From contig CM055061.1 in NCBI GenBank assembly GCA_029204045.2, positions 46,090,977-46,154,976 on the forward strand: a stretch of 64,000 nucleotides of DNA, given 5' to 3'. The position numbers were made by a program, and so were the translations under genes. The stretch comes from Tillandsia leiboldiana (lineage: Eukaryota; Streptophyta; Magnoliopsida; Poales; Bromeliaceae). Positions 19,326-29,454 of the stretch are shown piece by piece. The first letter of the stretch is position 1. Each line of letters begins with the position of its first letter. A model generated the notes under the pieces. That model was not told the DNA's origin. It worked only from the letters and a program-made list of their open reading frames with translations, and made no database searches.

Positions 19326-20613
19326 TGTTGGGTTATATGTAATATAGATCTAAATAGGGGAAGAAACACCTAGAGGGGGGTGAATAGGTGTAAACGAATA
19401 AACACTCAAAAATCATTGCGATAAAAAACCCAATGCGAAAATAAATATAACACGCAAGATTTTTACGTGGAAAAACTCCAAACCAGAGTAAAAAACCACG
19501 GGACCGATAACACGGCGAAATCCACTAGAATTAAAACACGTACAAGGTGATTTACCGTACACACTTACGACTCAACCTTTTCCATACGCTCCTAGAGGAT
19601 CTTCTCCGCTCGCTCCACGACGCTTCTCGAATCCACGATCTGCACCCAACGCCGAATCCACGGCGTCCAACGTCGAATCCACGACGTCCGACCGAATCCA
19701 CGGTCTTCACCCAATAGCACCCTTCGAATCCACGAATGTGCCTCGCTCCGAATCCACGAGAGCGGTTGAACCTTGAATCCACAAGGACACGCGAATCCAC
19801 GCGCCGATTTTGGGGAAATCGTTGTTTTTGGGTGGTGATGATCCGCCGAATAATTAGATCAAAGATAGATAGGAAATACCATCTAAGTATTCATTAGTTT
19901 GATTCAACTCAAGATATGAGTATGAAAACCTAGAATCAAACTAATCAATATAGATGAAGAAACATAGAGTAATATCTAATGATTTCCTTTCTTCTCTATA
20001 TGTGGATCTTAGGCCGTATAGAATGATATTTGAATATGACGGCTATTTTCCTTTTTATCGGCTTACCCTAGAAAAATGAATCATAGGGTCTATTTATAGG
20101 TTAGAAACATTTGGAAGGAGATAAGAATCAAAAACCTAACATTTCTGGAATTTTTACGGACGGCGATCCGGATCGGATTTGGGCGATCCGGATTGCAGTA
20201 GCAAGAAAGACGGTTTCCAGAAAAACAAACGCTCGGGATCCGGATCGGAATGCCTGATCCGGATCGTTCATACAATTCAGAAAACTCAACGTTCGGGATC
20301 CGGATCGTGAGATGCTGCGATCCGGATTGAAGTAATGTATGAAACAACAACCTTCGGGATCCGGATTGCTGGCTCTGATCCGGATCCTGAACATGTCCGA
20401 ACACCAGTTTTTGATTTTTATGCAATTAAATATTCTTCCAGGTGTTTCTACACTACAAGAAGTATTCGGATCACCAATAATCTTTAGTTAAACATACCTG
20501 ATCCTTTTGAATTCTTCTTTCTTGAGATTGAGTTAAATGATCCAACTTTCTTCACCTTCAATCTTCAAGACTTGAACCTTTCACGAAACTACGCCAACTC
20601 AAATTCCGTAACA
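19326..20613 (-). repeat. COP2 LTR 2 (shared by units A and B)
   Basis: This 1288-bp LTR is flanked on the left by the PBS of A and on the right by the polypurine tract of B, so it serves as 5' LTR of A and 3' LTR of B. The sense TATA box is CTATAAATAG at 20089-20100. GATCCGGAT palindromes start at 20165/20185, 20237/20256, 20297/20319 and 20358/20377, upstream of the TATA box. Confidence 0.93.
19626..19804 (-). repeat. Eight-hairpin array with invariant UGGAUU loop (COP2 LTR 2)
   Basis: Eight copies of AATCCA (plus strand; sense UGGAUU) start at 19630, 19655, 19676, 19695, 19727, 19751, 19776 and 19794. Each is bracketed by complementary arms of different sequence: ACGCCG/CGGCGT, ACGTCG/CGACGT, GACCG/CGGTC, TTCG/CGAA, GCTCCG/CG(a)GAGC, CCTTG/CAAGG and CGCG/CGCG; the first has only 3 bp. 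It lies ~290-470 bases downstream of the TATA box, so it is in the leader RNA. Copies occur at 14041-14219, 29755-29933 and, in part, 32951-33062. Confidence 0.9.
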
Positions 20614-21358
20614 ATCTCCCCCTTTGGCGGTTTCGTGACAAAACACAGATCCACTAAAGAAAATTCAAAAAGATATTTTTGTTGCTATCACCATACAACA
20701 AAAATTTACAATGGAGATCCAAAAATTTAAAAACATGAGATATAAACTCCTAAAACAGACTCTAGACTTAGACATCTGTACTCTCTGCACAAAGAAATCA
20801 TTCTTGACAAAAAGAGATCGTTAGATACCTCAAGAATATTTAGCATTCAAAACCTAACAGAGATAGAGTTTATGCTCACCATGACATTGGGTAATTCAGA
20901 TATGTAATAAGATCACAATCAAACATTGACATATCTTTTAAGCAATAAAATTCCAAATGTCATAACTTTGCTTTGTTAGTAATCAAACAACTTGTTAGTA
21001 ATAATACATGTCCAAATAGTTAGTCGAATAGTTAGTAGGAACATGCAATAATTCACAAGATAAAAACCAAAGTTGTGATACTTACCCTTCACCAAAGTCA
21101 AAGTTGGAGTGATACTTACCTTGATGTTCACACATTCACATCATCATTGTTCAATCATTGTTCAAGTTCTCTCTAAACTCTCTCCCCCTTTTTGTCACAA
21201 ACAAAGCCAAAATTACAAAAATTTTAAGGAGAGTTAAATAGATCAAAAATTGTTCCGAAATGTAAGAACTAGAACTAAGAGTAAGTCCTAAAAACTGAAC
21301 TAAAATCTAAAATGATAAAAGCCTGCAATAGATATGATAAGGGTTAGAGCATAAGAGA
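20614..21358 (-). other. COP2-B 3' non-coding region with two polypurine tracts
   Basis: The sense AAAGGGGGAGAT abuts LTR 2 at 20614-20625. A second AAAAAGGGGGAGAGAG lies near 21179-21196. The remaining sequence is AT rich with no ORF. Confidence 0.82.
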
Positions 21359-22096
21359 TCAAGCCAAATCAGAACTGTCTGAGCTAGTATCGTCTATCTT
21401 GTTCAAGATTCCTTTCAGCATTCGCAATAATTTGGAACATTTCTTCTTCATCTGTTTTTGATCAGCGGCCATTTGTCGGAGACCTAATCCCAATTTCTCT
21501 TGCTCAGCAGAAAGTCTTCTTTGGTCCTGATGAATGGCGGCCAATACAGTAGCTTCTAGAGCGTTTCTCTTGGAAGTCGCTGGACGAGTTGTAGAGGCAG
21601 ATGATGCATGCTGGTCTTCAGTCCATGCGGATTCACTAGGTACAGAGTATGCTCTAGAGAGGGATTCAGTAATTCGAATTCCACTTCCCTCTTCATTTTC
21701 CTCAATCCTAGCCGAGCTGATAAAGTCTTGTGGAGGTGCTTGGCTAGCAGCTGGTTGCTCAATGGAGATTCCTTGAGCACACCCTCTTTTGCGAGCAACA
21801 CTTTTTCTTCTTGTCTTCCCAGAGGTTTCTTCTATTGGGGCTTTGCCCTTTTCAACAGTAGTAGGCATTGAAGCTTTTACCTTTGATGTCTCTGCACGGG
21901 CTTTCCCTTTCGAAGCAGTAGAAACAGTCGTTGCTTCAACTTGTAGTTCATCCCAATCAATTGATTCCGTTTCAGATTCTGTATCGGAATCATCTTTAGC
22001 TTTCTTCGCTTTCTTAGCCTTCTTAGCCCTCTTGGGCTTGACAGTGTCCTTGACATGAACCATGGCAGCAAGTAGGAAAATAATCCAAGTGATCAC
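21359..22096 (-). pseudogene. Accessory ORF, COP2 unit B (start codon lost)
   Basis: The reading frame is open for ~246 codons and keeps the full C terminus (KKKCSKLLRMLKGILNKIDD, then an acidic Ser tail). Layout: a hydrophobic N-terminal segment, a Lys-Ala basic run, an acidic Ser/Glu patch, a low-complexity middle and a C-terminal amphipathic helix. The ATG used by units A and C is CTG here; the next in-frame ATG is 11-12 codons on (MVHVKD), which would drop the hydrophobic segment. Three copies, three different lesions, so none is certainly functional. The upstream palindrome block and TATA box may be its own promoter. Confidence 0.68.
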
Positions 22097-22510
22097 CAGT
22101 TTAATTGCTAGTGAAAAATGTATCCTGTGAAGACCAACTCAAGAACACACGATAAATTGTTAATTTTCAAAGATTTGAAAAATTGTACCCAAACAATCAT
22201 AATCATGTAGAGAGACTAAGAATCAAATTAGTTTTGCAAAAGGAATTTTAAAAATAGATCAATTGCATGATTTTGGAAAATTCCCATTATATGCCCTAAA
22301 ACCGAATTCTTTGAAATCGAAGACCAAAAATCCGTTTATCTTGAGAATACCTAGCATATAATCAAAACTAATCTACCCAGAGTTCTTATTTCAAAAGAGA
22401 TTTGATCAAAAACCATCCACAAACGAAATCGATACAAGAAATTCATCACGTTTTGAGGAGGAATAAGAAAAACTATGAAAAACCGAGATTTTGATCAATA
22501 AAACTTACTT
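22097..22510 (-). other. Untranslated region with candidate intron before the accessory ORF
   Basis: No ORF is seen. In the minus sense a perfect GTAAGT donor lies at 22508-22503. A GTCTTCACAG acceptor ends at 22125, giving a possible 384-base AT-rich intron just upstream of the accessory ORF. Unit C keeps both sites; unit A has CACGG in place of CACAG. Splicing is inferred only from sequence. Confidence 0.45.
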
Positions 22511-22621
22511 GGATTCGAAGAACTTGAGTTTGGAAAGCTCCAATGTGCAATAGTTCTAGAGAGAGAGGCTCTAGAGACTTGAGAACAAAAGATTAAGGTA
22601 AAATAAATCAAAACCCTTTTG

Positions 22622-22795
22622 TTCTTTATAAAACCCTAGACGCGATCCGGATCAGTTCATGATTGCGATCCGGATCGGCTATCCGCAGTGAAAAACTGCG
22701 ATCGGGATCCGGATCGGCAGGTCCAATCCGGATCGTCTGCCCGCAGAAGAATATCTGCGTTCGAGATCCGGATCAGCTTGCCCGATCCGGATCGG
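22622..22795 (-). promoter_or_regulatory. Internal palindrome cluster plus TATA box (candidate internal promoter)
   Basis: GATCCGGATC-type palindromes start at 22644/22667, 22706/22725 and 22765/22784, the same paired ~20-bp layout with ~60-bp repeat as in the LTR U3. In the minus sense they are followed by TTTTATAAA (22633-22625). An untranslated stretch and the accessory ORF come next. The same order is seen in unit C (32767-32932) and, with AGTCCGGA palindromes, in COP1 (38237-38326). Confidence 0.6.
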
Positions 22796-22800
22796 CTACA

Positions 22801-23724
22801 ACTTTTTCATCAGAAAAATTTAGAAAAATTTCGTAAGATCCAGAAAAAGTATGTAAGCACAATTGTGTATCAACTTTAAACAAAAAATCATCGTTTCATA
22901 CAACAAGAATTAGATTATGCCAAATCTATCAATAATATCCAAAAATGAAACGAGAATTTACAAAAATTAAATCCCTTAAAGTTGAACACCTTCAATTACA
23001 TCTAACTTGATCTTATAAGTAATGCCTTTATCAAATCATCAATTCGGTAAAGAAAATGAAATACGAAGATCAATAGATGTTTGAAATCCCAAATATGGTA
23101 GATAATTTATCTAGACAATCTGTTGAAGAGAGTGGCTCTTTGAGCATCTTTCTTTAAAAACCCACCTTATACCAACCTTGAAATTTGACGGAGTCAAGTA
23201 TTTCAACATGCATTTTACTTAATCAAAAATTGAACAACCATGCTTGGTATACATGTGGTAGCTGCACACAACACTCGGACGACCGAGGTGGTAGCTCTTT
23301 CCTCCATGTGGTGGTAGTTTTCACACTCCTCATTGGGATGTAACTCTTTCCACATCTTTTGAGCATTTTACATTTCTTTGACTCCCCCTTAATTGGCTAT
23401 TAATTATTTAAGATATAAAGTATTCCACCAAAAATTGATCTCGATTTCATACTCGACTAAGCAGTCAAATAAGATAATGACTATACCAAGAGATCATTGA
23501 GAGAGAAATTGACTTTGATCACTTAGAAGATGATTTAATTAACATAAATGATCATTGCAACAGTGAAATATTATGATGGCAAAAGCATAATAAATTGCTA
23601 AATGTGCGAAAAGATGCAATTAAAGTCAATTATGATCTATGCTCAATTAATGTCCTATGTACAAACATAGATAATGAACAAAACAAAACAAAACCTATCC
23701 TAAGCAAAGGTTTCAAAAAGAAGT
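22801..23724 (-). other. COP2-B non-coding region after pol, with conserved stem-loop
   Basis: AT-rich sequence with no ORF. A block at ~23130-23360 is conserved in COP1 (37680-37900) and COP3 (47220-47480) although flanking bases are not. It contains repeated CTACCAC words (sense) around a hairpin with arms 23274-23278 and 23283-23287 (CTCGG/CCGAG) and loop TCGT in sense. Confidence 0.7.
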
Positions 23725-24375
23725 TTATTTCAAGGAAAGCATTCCAATTGCTTTTCGCAAATGAATAAAACGTTTTTGATCCAAAGGTTTTGTTAAGATG
23801 TCAGCTAATTGATCCCCAGTTGAAATATATGAAAGTTGAAGAGTATTTGATTCAACTAGCTCTCTAAGAAAATGATATCTAAGTTCAATATGTTTTGTTC
23901 TAGAGTGCAATACAGGGTTTTTAGAAATGTTAATTGCACTTGTGTTGTCACAAAGAATAGTTACCGAAGATGCTGAAATCCGGAAGTCGCTCAACACACT
24001 TTTCATCCAAATAAGTTGAGTTGAACAACTACCCGCTGAAATGTATTCCGCTTCGGCAGTCGAGAGTGCTATGCAATTCTGCTTTTTACTGTGCCATGCA
24101 ACAAGGCAATGGCCAAGATAGAAGCATGCACCACTCGTGCTTTTCCGATCATCCACTGATCCTGCCCAATCGGCATCTGAGTATCCAATAATATCCAGAC
24201 TAGTTCCCATAGGATACCAAATTCCGAAATTAATTGATCCTTTGATGTACCGGATGATCCTTTTCACCGCTTTCAGGTGAACCTCCTTTGGTGCAGATTG
24301 ATATCTCGCGCAAATCCCAACACCAAAAGATATATCCGGGCGACTAGCCGTGAGATAAAGTAGACTTCCAATCAT
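23725..24375 (-). pseudogene. pol: COP2-B RNase H domain of pol
   Basis: About 216 codons with copia RNase H hallmarks: YSDADWAG, KSTSGACFYLG, SKKQNCIALSTAEAEY, LCDNTSAI, SRTKHIELRYHFLRE, and the C-terminal ADILTKPL. It is in the same frame as the RT fragment but separated by an in-frame TGA at 24376-24378. Downstream of its stop lie ~1.6 kb of non-coding sequence and then the accessory ORF. Confidence 0.92.
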
Positions 24376-24378
24376 ACT

Positions 24379-25165
24379 TCAATACAGTTTCTCGTCTACA
24401 TTCTCACTATGTGATTCACTTCCAAGTCCCTTGTGGGTAGTTCCCATTGGAGTCGGAAAATCCTTCGAATTTTCTAAGTCATACTTTTTAACCAACTCCA
24501 TTGCATACTTGGATTGACTCAAGTGAATACCTTCATCATTTTGTTTAATTTGCAATCCAAGGAAATAAGTCAATTCGCCCATCATGGACATCTCAAATTC
24601 GCTTTCCATAGTCTCCGCGAATTTAGAAGCATCATTATCTCTTGTTGCGCCAAATACAATGTCATCGACATAGATTTGTGCTACAATGAAATTGCTTTGA
24701 TAATGCTTCACAAAGAGAGTCCTGTCAGCTCCCCCTCGAGTATAGCCCTTCTCCAAAAGGTGCTTTGTCAACCTTTCGTACCATGCTCGCGGTGCTTGTT
24801 TCAGACCGTAAAGAGCCTTTTTCAAACGAAAAACATGGTTAGGTTGTTTATGGTCTACAAAACCTTTCGGTTGAGCCACATAAACTTCCTCATTTAAAAA
24901 CCCATTTAGAAACGCGCTCTTAACGTCCATTTGAAATAATTTGATTTTAAAATGACAAGCAATAGCAAATAGTATACGAATGGACTCGAGTCTAGCTACA
25001 GGGGCGAATGTTTCATCAAAGTCTATACCTTCTACTTGAGAGTAGCCTTGAGCAACTAATCGTGCCTTGTTCCTGATGATAGTACCATCCTCATTTTTCT
25101 TGTTCTTGAAAATCCATTTGGTACCTATCACATTATGTTGCTTTGGAGGCTTCGTTAATTCCTAG
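24379..25165 (-). pseudogene. pol: COP2-B reverse transcriptase domain of pol
   Basis: Carries copia RT motifs: [34 protein letters not shown], the [11 protein letters not shown] block, [12 protein letters not shown], and the catalytic YVDD (24661-24672). A Trp codon upstream (in the KVWELTKP context) has become TAG near 25163. With the TGA at 24376 this isolates RT from the rest of the polyprotein, so no active enzyme can be made from this copy. Confidence 0.92.
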
Positions 25166-26398
25166 ACTTTGTTTCGCTCAAATTGATGGAGCTCTTCCTG
25201 CATTGCTTTAATCCAGTAGTCATCCTGAAGAGCTTCATCTATGTTCTTTGGTTCGATTAAAGATACGTAGCAAGCGAATCCACAAACCAACTGCCTCCGA
25301 GTTCTGACTCCTTCTTGTGGATCTCCAATAATATTCGATTCCGGATGATCCTTGGAGATTCGTAGCGTTTGTTGAAACGGAGTACTCGAGGTATATGAGA
25401 TGATTCCTGCACATCAGATAAACTTGAAGAACCATTAGATGCATCATTAATATTGGAAGTATTATTATGAGAAGATGCAATGGCAGGTGAATCATCATCT
25501 AGAGAGATATCGAGGGTAGATTTTCCAGATCCAAAGTGAAAAGCTTCATCTACTTTAACATTTATAGATTCTACGATCGTCTTAGATTCCAAGTTAAATA
25601 CTCGATATGCTCTACTATTTGTAGAATACCCCAAGAATATCCCTTCGTCACTTCGAGAGTCAAACTTTTCAAGATTTTCACGGTCACGTAAAATGTAACA
25701 CCGACTCCCGAAGATGCGAAAATATTTGATGTTGGGTTTTCTACCACACCATAGTTCATATGGTGTATTTAACGTTCCCGGGCGCAAATAAACTCGATTA
25801 ATTACATAGATTGCAGTGTTCACAGCTTTAGCCCAAAAATGTAGCGGTAAATTCCGGCTGTGAAGCATAACACGTGCCATCTCTTGAACAACCCTATTTT
25901 TGCGCTCGACAACACCATTCTGTTGAGGTGTATAGGGTGCAGAGAATTCATCCTTAATATCGTTTGAAGTGCAAAAGTCAATGAATTTAGAGTTAACGAA
26001 TTCTCCACCTCTATCACTTCTAACACGAATGATCTTTTCATTCTTTTCAATCATAATACGAAGGCAAATCTCGTGAAAAGAATCAAAAGTATCAGCTTTC
26101 TCTTTTAAAAATGCTACCCAAGAATATCGAGAGAAATCATCAATCATCAAGAAAATATACCATTTACCTCCCAAAGATGGTTGACGAGTTGGCCCCATTA
26201 AATCCATGTGTAAAAGTTCCAAAGGCCGTTTAGTACCAACGTGGTTCAAGTTCTTGTGTGCAGTCCTGAACTGTTTTTCCTTTTGACAACCGCGCACACA
26301 ATGTTTTGTTTAAGTAAAAGTTTTGGAACCCCCTTTACCACGTCCTTGTTTGAAATTCTGGCAAGTTCCTTAAAATTTATGTGACCTAGCCTTTCATG
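25166..26398 (-). pseudogene. pol: COP2-B integrase domain of pol
   Basis: The open stretch 25257-26297 encodes the pre-integrase linker (GCQKEKQFRT) and the catalytic core: HMDLMGP, DDFSRYSW, SDRGGEF, and NGVVERKNR (D, D, E triad). It also encodes the FGSRCYI and SDEGIFLGYS motifs. It is broken three ways: a Trp codon of the WHERLGH zinc region is TAG at ~26396, a one-base shift disrupts the CxxC near 26297, and a further shift near 25350 puts the RT-proximal linker out of frame. COP1 keeps the linker in another state of decay. Confidence 0.9.
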
Positions 26399-28299
26399 CT
26401 AAAGAGTTTCATTATTAAAAGAGGCTAAGTTACAATTTTGAGAAGTTTTACTAGGAACAACATAACAATTGTTTTCAGATCTAACCCCCTTTAAAAAGAA
26501 GACATGGTCCTTATCAGTTACAACACATTCAACAGATGAAAAGTTAACTGAAAAACCATTGTCGCAAAGTTGACTTATGCTTATGAGGTTAGTCTTAAGG
26601 CCATCAACAAATAACACGTTTTTCAAAATCGGGCCATCTGGGATAGCTACCGTTCCTTTTCCAACAATTTTGGAAGATCGACCGTCTCCGAAAACAACGA
26701 GTCCTCCGGAGATTTTCTCAAAGTTTTGAAAACTATTTTTGTCACCGGTCATGTGACGGGAACATCCGCTATCCAGATACCAAGACGAATTATCATATGC
26801 ATGCAAGGAAACATTAGTAACAAGACAAGGATAAATTTCACCTTTGCGCACCCAAAATTTTTTGGAGTGCGTCGGTAATGGTCGTGAGGTTATTCTCCTA
26901 GGTGAAAGCGTCTTGTCAGATCGATTGCTGCTCCTTGATGATGTCGCCTTACGCGGTGAACTACCAAGGCTCTTTTCATTTGAAAAGTTTTGCTTTGAAT
27001 TCCGGGGAGGTGCCCTTTTGGTAGTCATTGCAAGAGGTGTTTGAAGTGAGCGTTTGACTCCCGTCTTGCAATATCTTCTTATGTGCCCTGAAACACCACA
27101 ACGAAAACATACCTTAGATCTTGACGATCCCAAAGAGGATGAAGTAGGTTTGTTGTCGTTGTTTGTCTTGAATTCCGGTGTCGGAGGAGGAGATACCGAC
27201 TGAGGCACAAAAACTGTCCCACTCCAACTTTGACTGTTTCCAGTTTGAGTGTACCCGAGGCCGAACCGATTTGTTTGACCAAGACCAAGAAGCCTATCCA
27301 ACTTACTCCTTCCTGAAGAGAATCGTTGCAAGTCATCCTTGAGTTGGAAAATGGTCTTTGTCATTTCCAGGTTATCCTGTCGAGCCTCGTTGTAGAGCTT
27401 TGAGAAGTGATCCGCTTTATCCACCAGATTTGTATGTTCCTTCTCAAAAAGCTCATTGGACTCTTGAAGGGAAACATTTACTTTTATCAGATTTTCCCTT
27501 TCCACTTCAAGAGCGTTTGAGAGAGAAGTTGCCCTTTTTGCTTCTTCTTCGAGATCATGCAATCTCCCTCTCAAACTCTTGTTTTGCTTAGCCACTTTCT
27601 TTGAATCCCTCAAAAGTCTGTGGTAGGCTAGAGCAAAATCTTCACCTTCCGAATCATCCGATTCGTTGTCCGTTGCAATCTTTTCAACAGTGGAGTTGGA
27701 CAATGACTCGGACGTACTTGCCATAAAGCACATGAAGGGTGAAGATATGGACGCGTGGAATGCCGTGGTGCTCTTTTCTTCATCACTTGAAGACGGCTCA
27801 TTTGACGTTGAGTTGTCATCCCAAGTGACGACTTGCATCGCCTTCTTCTTTGCCGGATACTTGTTGGGACACTCCGTTGCAATGTGGCCGTAGCCTCGAC
27901 ATTTGAAGCATTGTAGTTGTCCCTCTGAACTTTTCTTATCCTTTGAGAAGTTCTCTTGCTTTCTTGACTTGTAACTTGAAGTACCCTTGCCTTTGTTCGA
28001 CTTTCCGAAGGATGGAGATTTACTTGAATTACCCCTTCGAAAGTTGCGGCGAAACTTCCTTGTCAAGAGAGCGAGCTGCTTCTCAAATTCCTCCATAGAA
28101 AGATTCTCATCATCGTCTGAGGAGGATGTATCCACGTCTTCTTCCTTAGTTATTTTCAACGCATAACCTGAAGACTTAGAAGAGGATGCTTTTCCAGAAG
28201 AATTGTTAGTAGTAAATGTCATTTCATATGTTTGTAATGAACCAACTAATTCTTCTACACGCATTTCGTCCGAGTGTTTAATACTTTCAATGGCTGTAA
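26399..28299 (-). pseudogene. gag-pro: COP2-B gag C-terminal part and protease
   Basis: One open frame of ~630 codons. In order: Ser/Asp-rich linker, first zinc knuckle CFKCRGYGHIATEC, a long coiled coil (KKVAKQNKSL... region), second knuckle CFRCGVSGHIRRYC (near 27080-27120), and the aspartic protease. The protease motif is WYLDSGCSRHM with the catalytic DSG at 26765-26773. Gag and protease share one frame. The N-terminal 180 residues are cut off by Cassandra and the downstream frame ends at the TAG in the WHERLGH motif. COP3 and COP4 Gags stop just before the protease in the same alignment. Confidence 0.9.
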
Positions 28300-28304
28300 C
28301 CTTT

Positions 28305-28880
28305 TGTGACACGCCCGGAATTTGGATTAGTCCTCTATATAAATGATATAATAGGACTAAATCTCTAACCCGGCTATAGCATTTTCGATGGTAGCAAGAT
28401 CCAAGAGGAACATGAGAGTTAAGCGTGCTAGAGCTAGAGTAGTTCTAGAATGGGTGACCCCCTGGGAAGTGGGGCGTCACAGTTGGTATCAGAGACATTC
28501 ACCAGCCGGAAATGTGAGATGAGTCTCGGCTGAGCCAGGGTTATATAGCGGGTAGAGCAAGGTTCCCCGGCTAATGACCGTTGTGAGTGGAGTGCAGCTC
28601 CTCACAAGGTCGGCTAAGGCTAGCGAGACGAGTCTCACATTGCCTGGTGCTTGTGAGTGTGCTTGAGCCTGACGTGGACGTCAGGGCTTAAAGGGGGGAA
28701 GAATGTGACACGCCCGGAATTTGGATTAGTCCTCTATATAAATGATATAATAGGACTAAATCTCTAACCCGGCTATAGCATTTTGGATGGTAGCAAGATC
28801 CAAGAGGAACATGAGAGTTAAGCGTGCTAGAGCTAGAGTAGTTCTAGGATGGGTGACCCCCTGGGAAGTGGGGCGTCACA
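28305..28880 (+). mobile_element. Cassandra TRIM in COP2-B gag (576 bp)
   Basis: LTRs 28305-28481 and 28704-28880, PBS 28484-28494, 5S-like segments 28417-28469 and 28816-28868. The TSD is CCTTT (28300-28304 and 28881-28885). It is at the same gag codon and in the same orientation as in unit A, with only a few substitutions between copies. It was therefore inherited by duplication. Confidence 0.95.
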
Positions 28881-28885
28881 CCTTT

Positions 28886-29421
28886 GGGCGAAATCGTTCA
28901 GGAAGAGTTCTTAAGATCTTTCTTACAACCTTAAATTCTGGAATCTTCTCTCCCAGGTTAGCACATGAGTTTACGATGTCTTGCAATCGTGTATAGTAGT
29001 CCGTGAAAGATTCATTTTCTGCCATCAAGATAGAGACAAACTTGCTCGTAAGCATTTGCAGTTTCTGAATCTTCACGAGGTTAGTTCCCTCATGTGTAAC
29101 CTGAAGAACATCCCAGATTTCTTTCGCAGTCTCACATGCCGACACGCGAGAGAATTCAGTTTGAGATAAGGCATTAAAAATAGCATTAATTCCCTTGCCA
29201 TTGTAAGAAGATGAATCTAACTCTTCCTTGGTCCATTTCGACCTAGGTTTTAAGGTGCGAACATCAGAGATAATTTCAGTTGGATTAGACCATCCTAATT
29301 CAATTGATTGCCACACCCTTTCGTCGATGGAAATTAAAAAGGCTTTCATCCGTACTTTCCAGTACGCATAATTTGTTCCATCAAAGAAAGGGGGTCGATT
29401 GATGTTTCCACCTTCAACCAT
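28886..29421 (-). pseudogene. gag: COP2-B gag, N-terminal part
   Basis: ATG at 29421. The ~179 codons are open and nearly identical to unit A, with one Thr/Ala difference in the CETAKEIWDVL motif. The capsid-like copia gag domain (UBN2 type) is complete up to LRTLPERFRPKV, where Cassandra interrupts. Confidence 0.9.
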
Positions 29422-29440
29422 TGTTTACAACCCTATTCCC

Positions 29441-29452
29441 GCTCTGATACCA
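29441..29452 (-). promoter_or_regulatory. COP2-B primer binding site (tRNA-iMet)
   Basis: The sense TGGTATCAGAGC is separated by two bases from LTR 3. Confidence 0.92.
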
Positions 29453-29454
29453 CT

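Noticed and set aside
19626..19804. CRISPR-like array of short repeats
   Set aside because: The repeat is only 6-10 bases, spacing is irregular, and it lies inside plant LTRs. The variable parts pair with each other.
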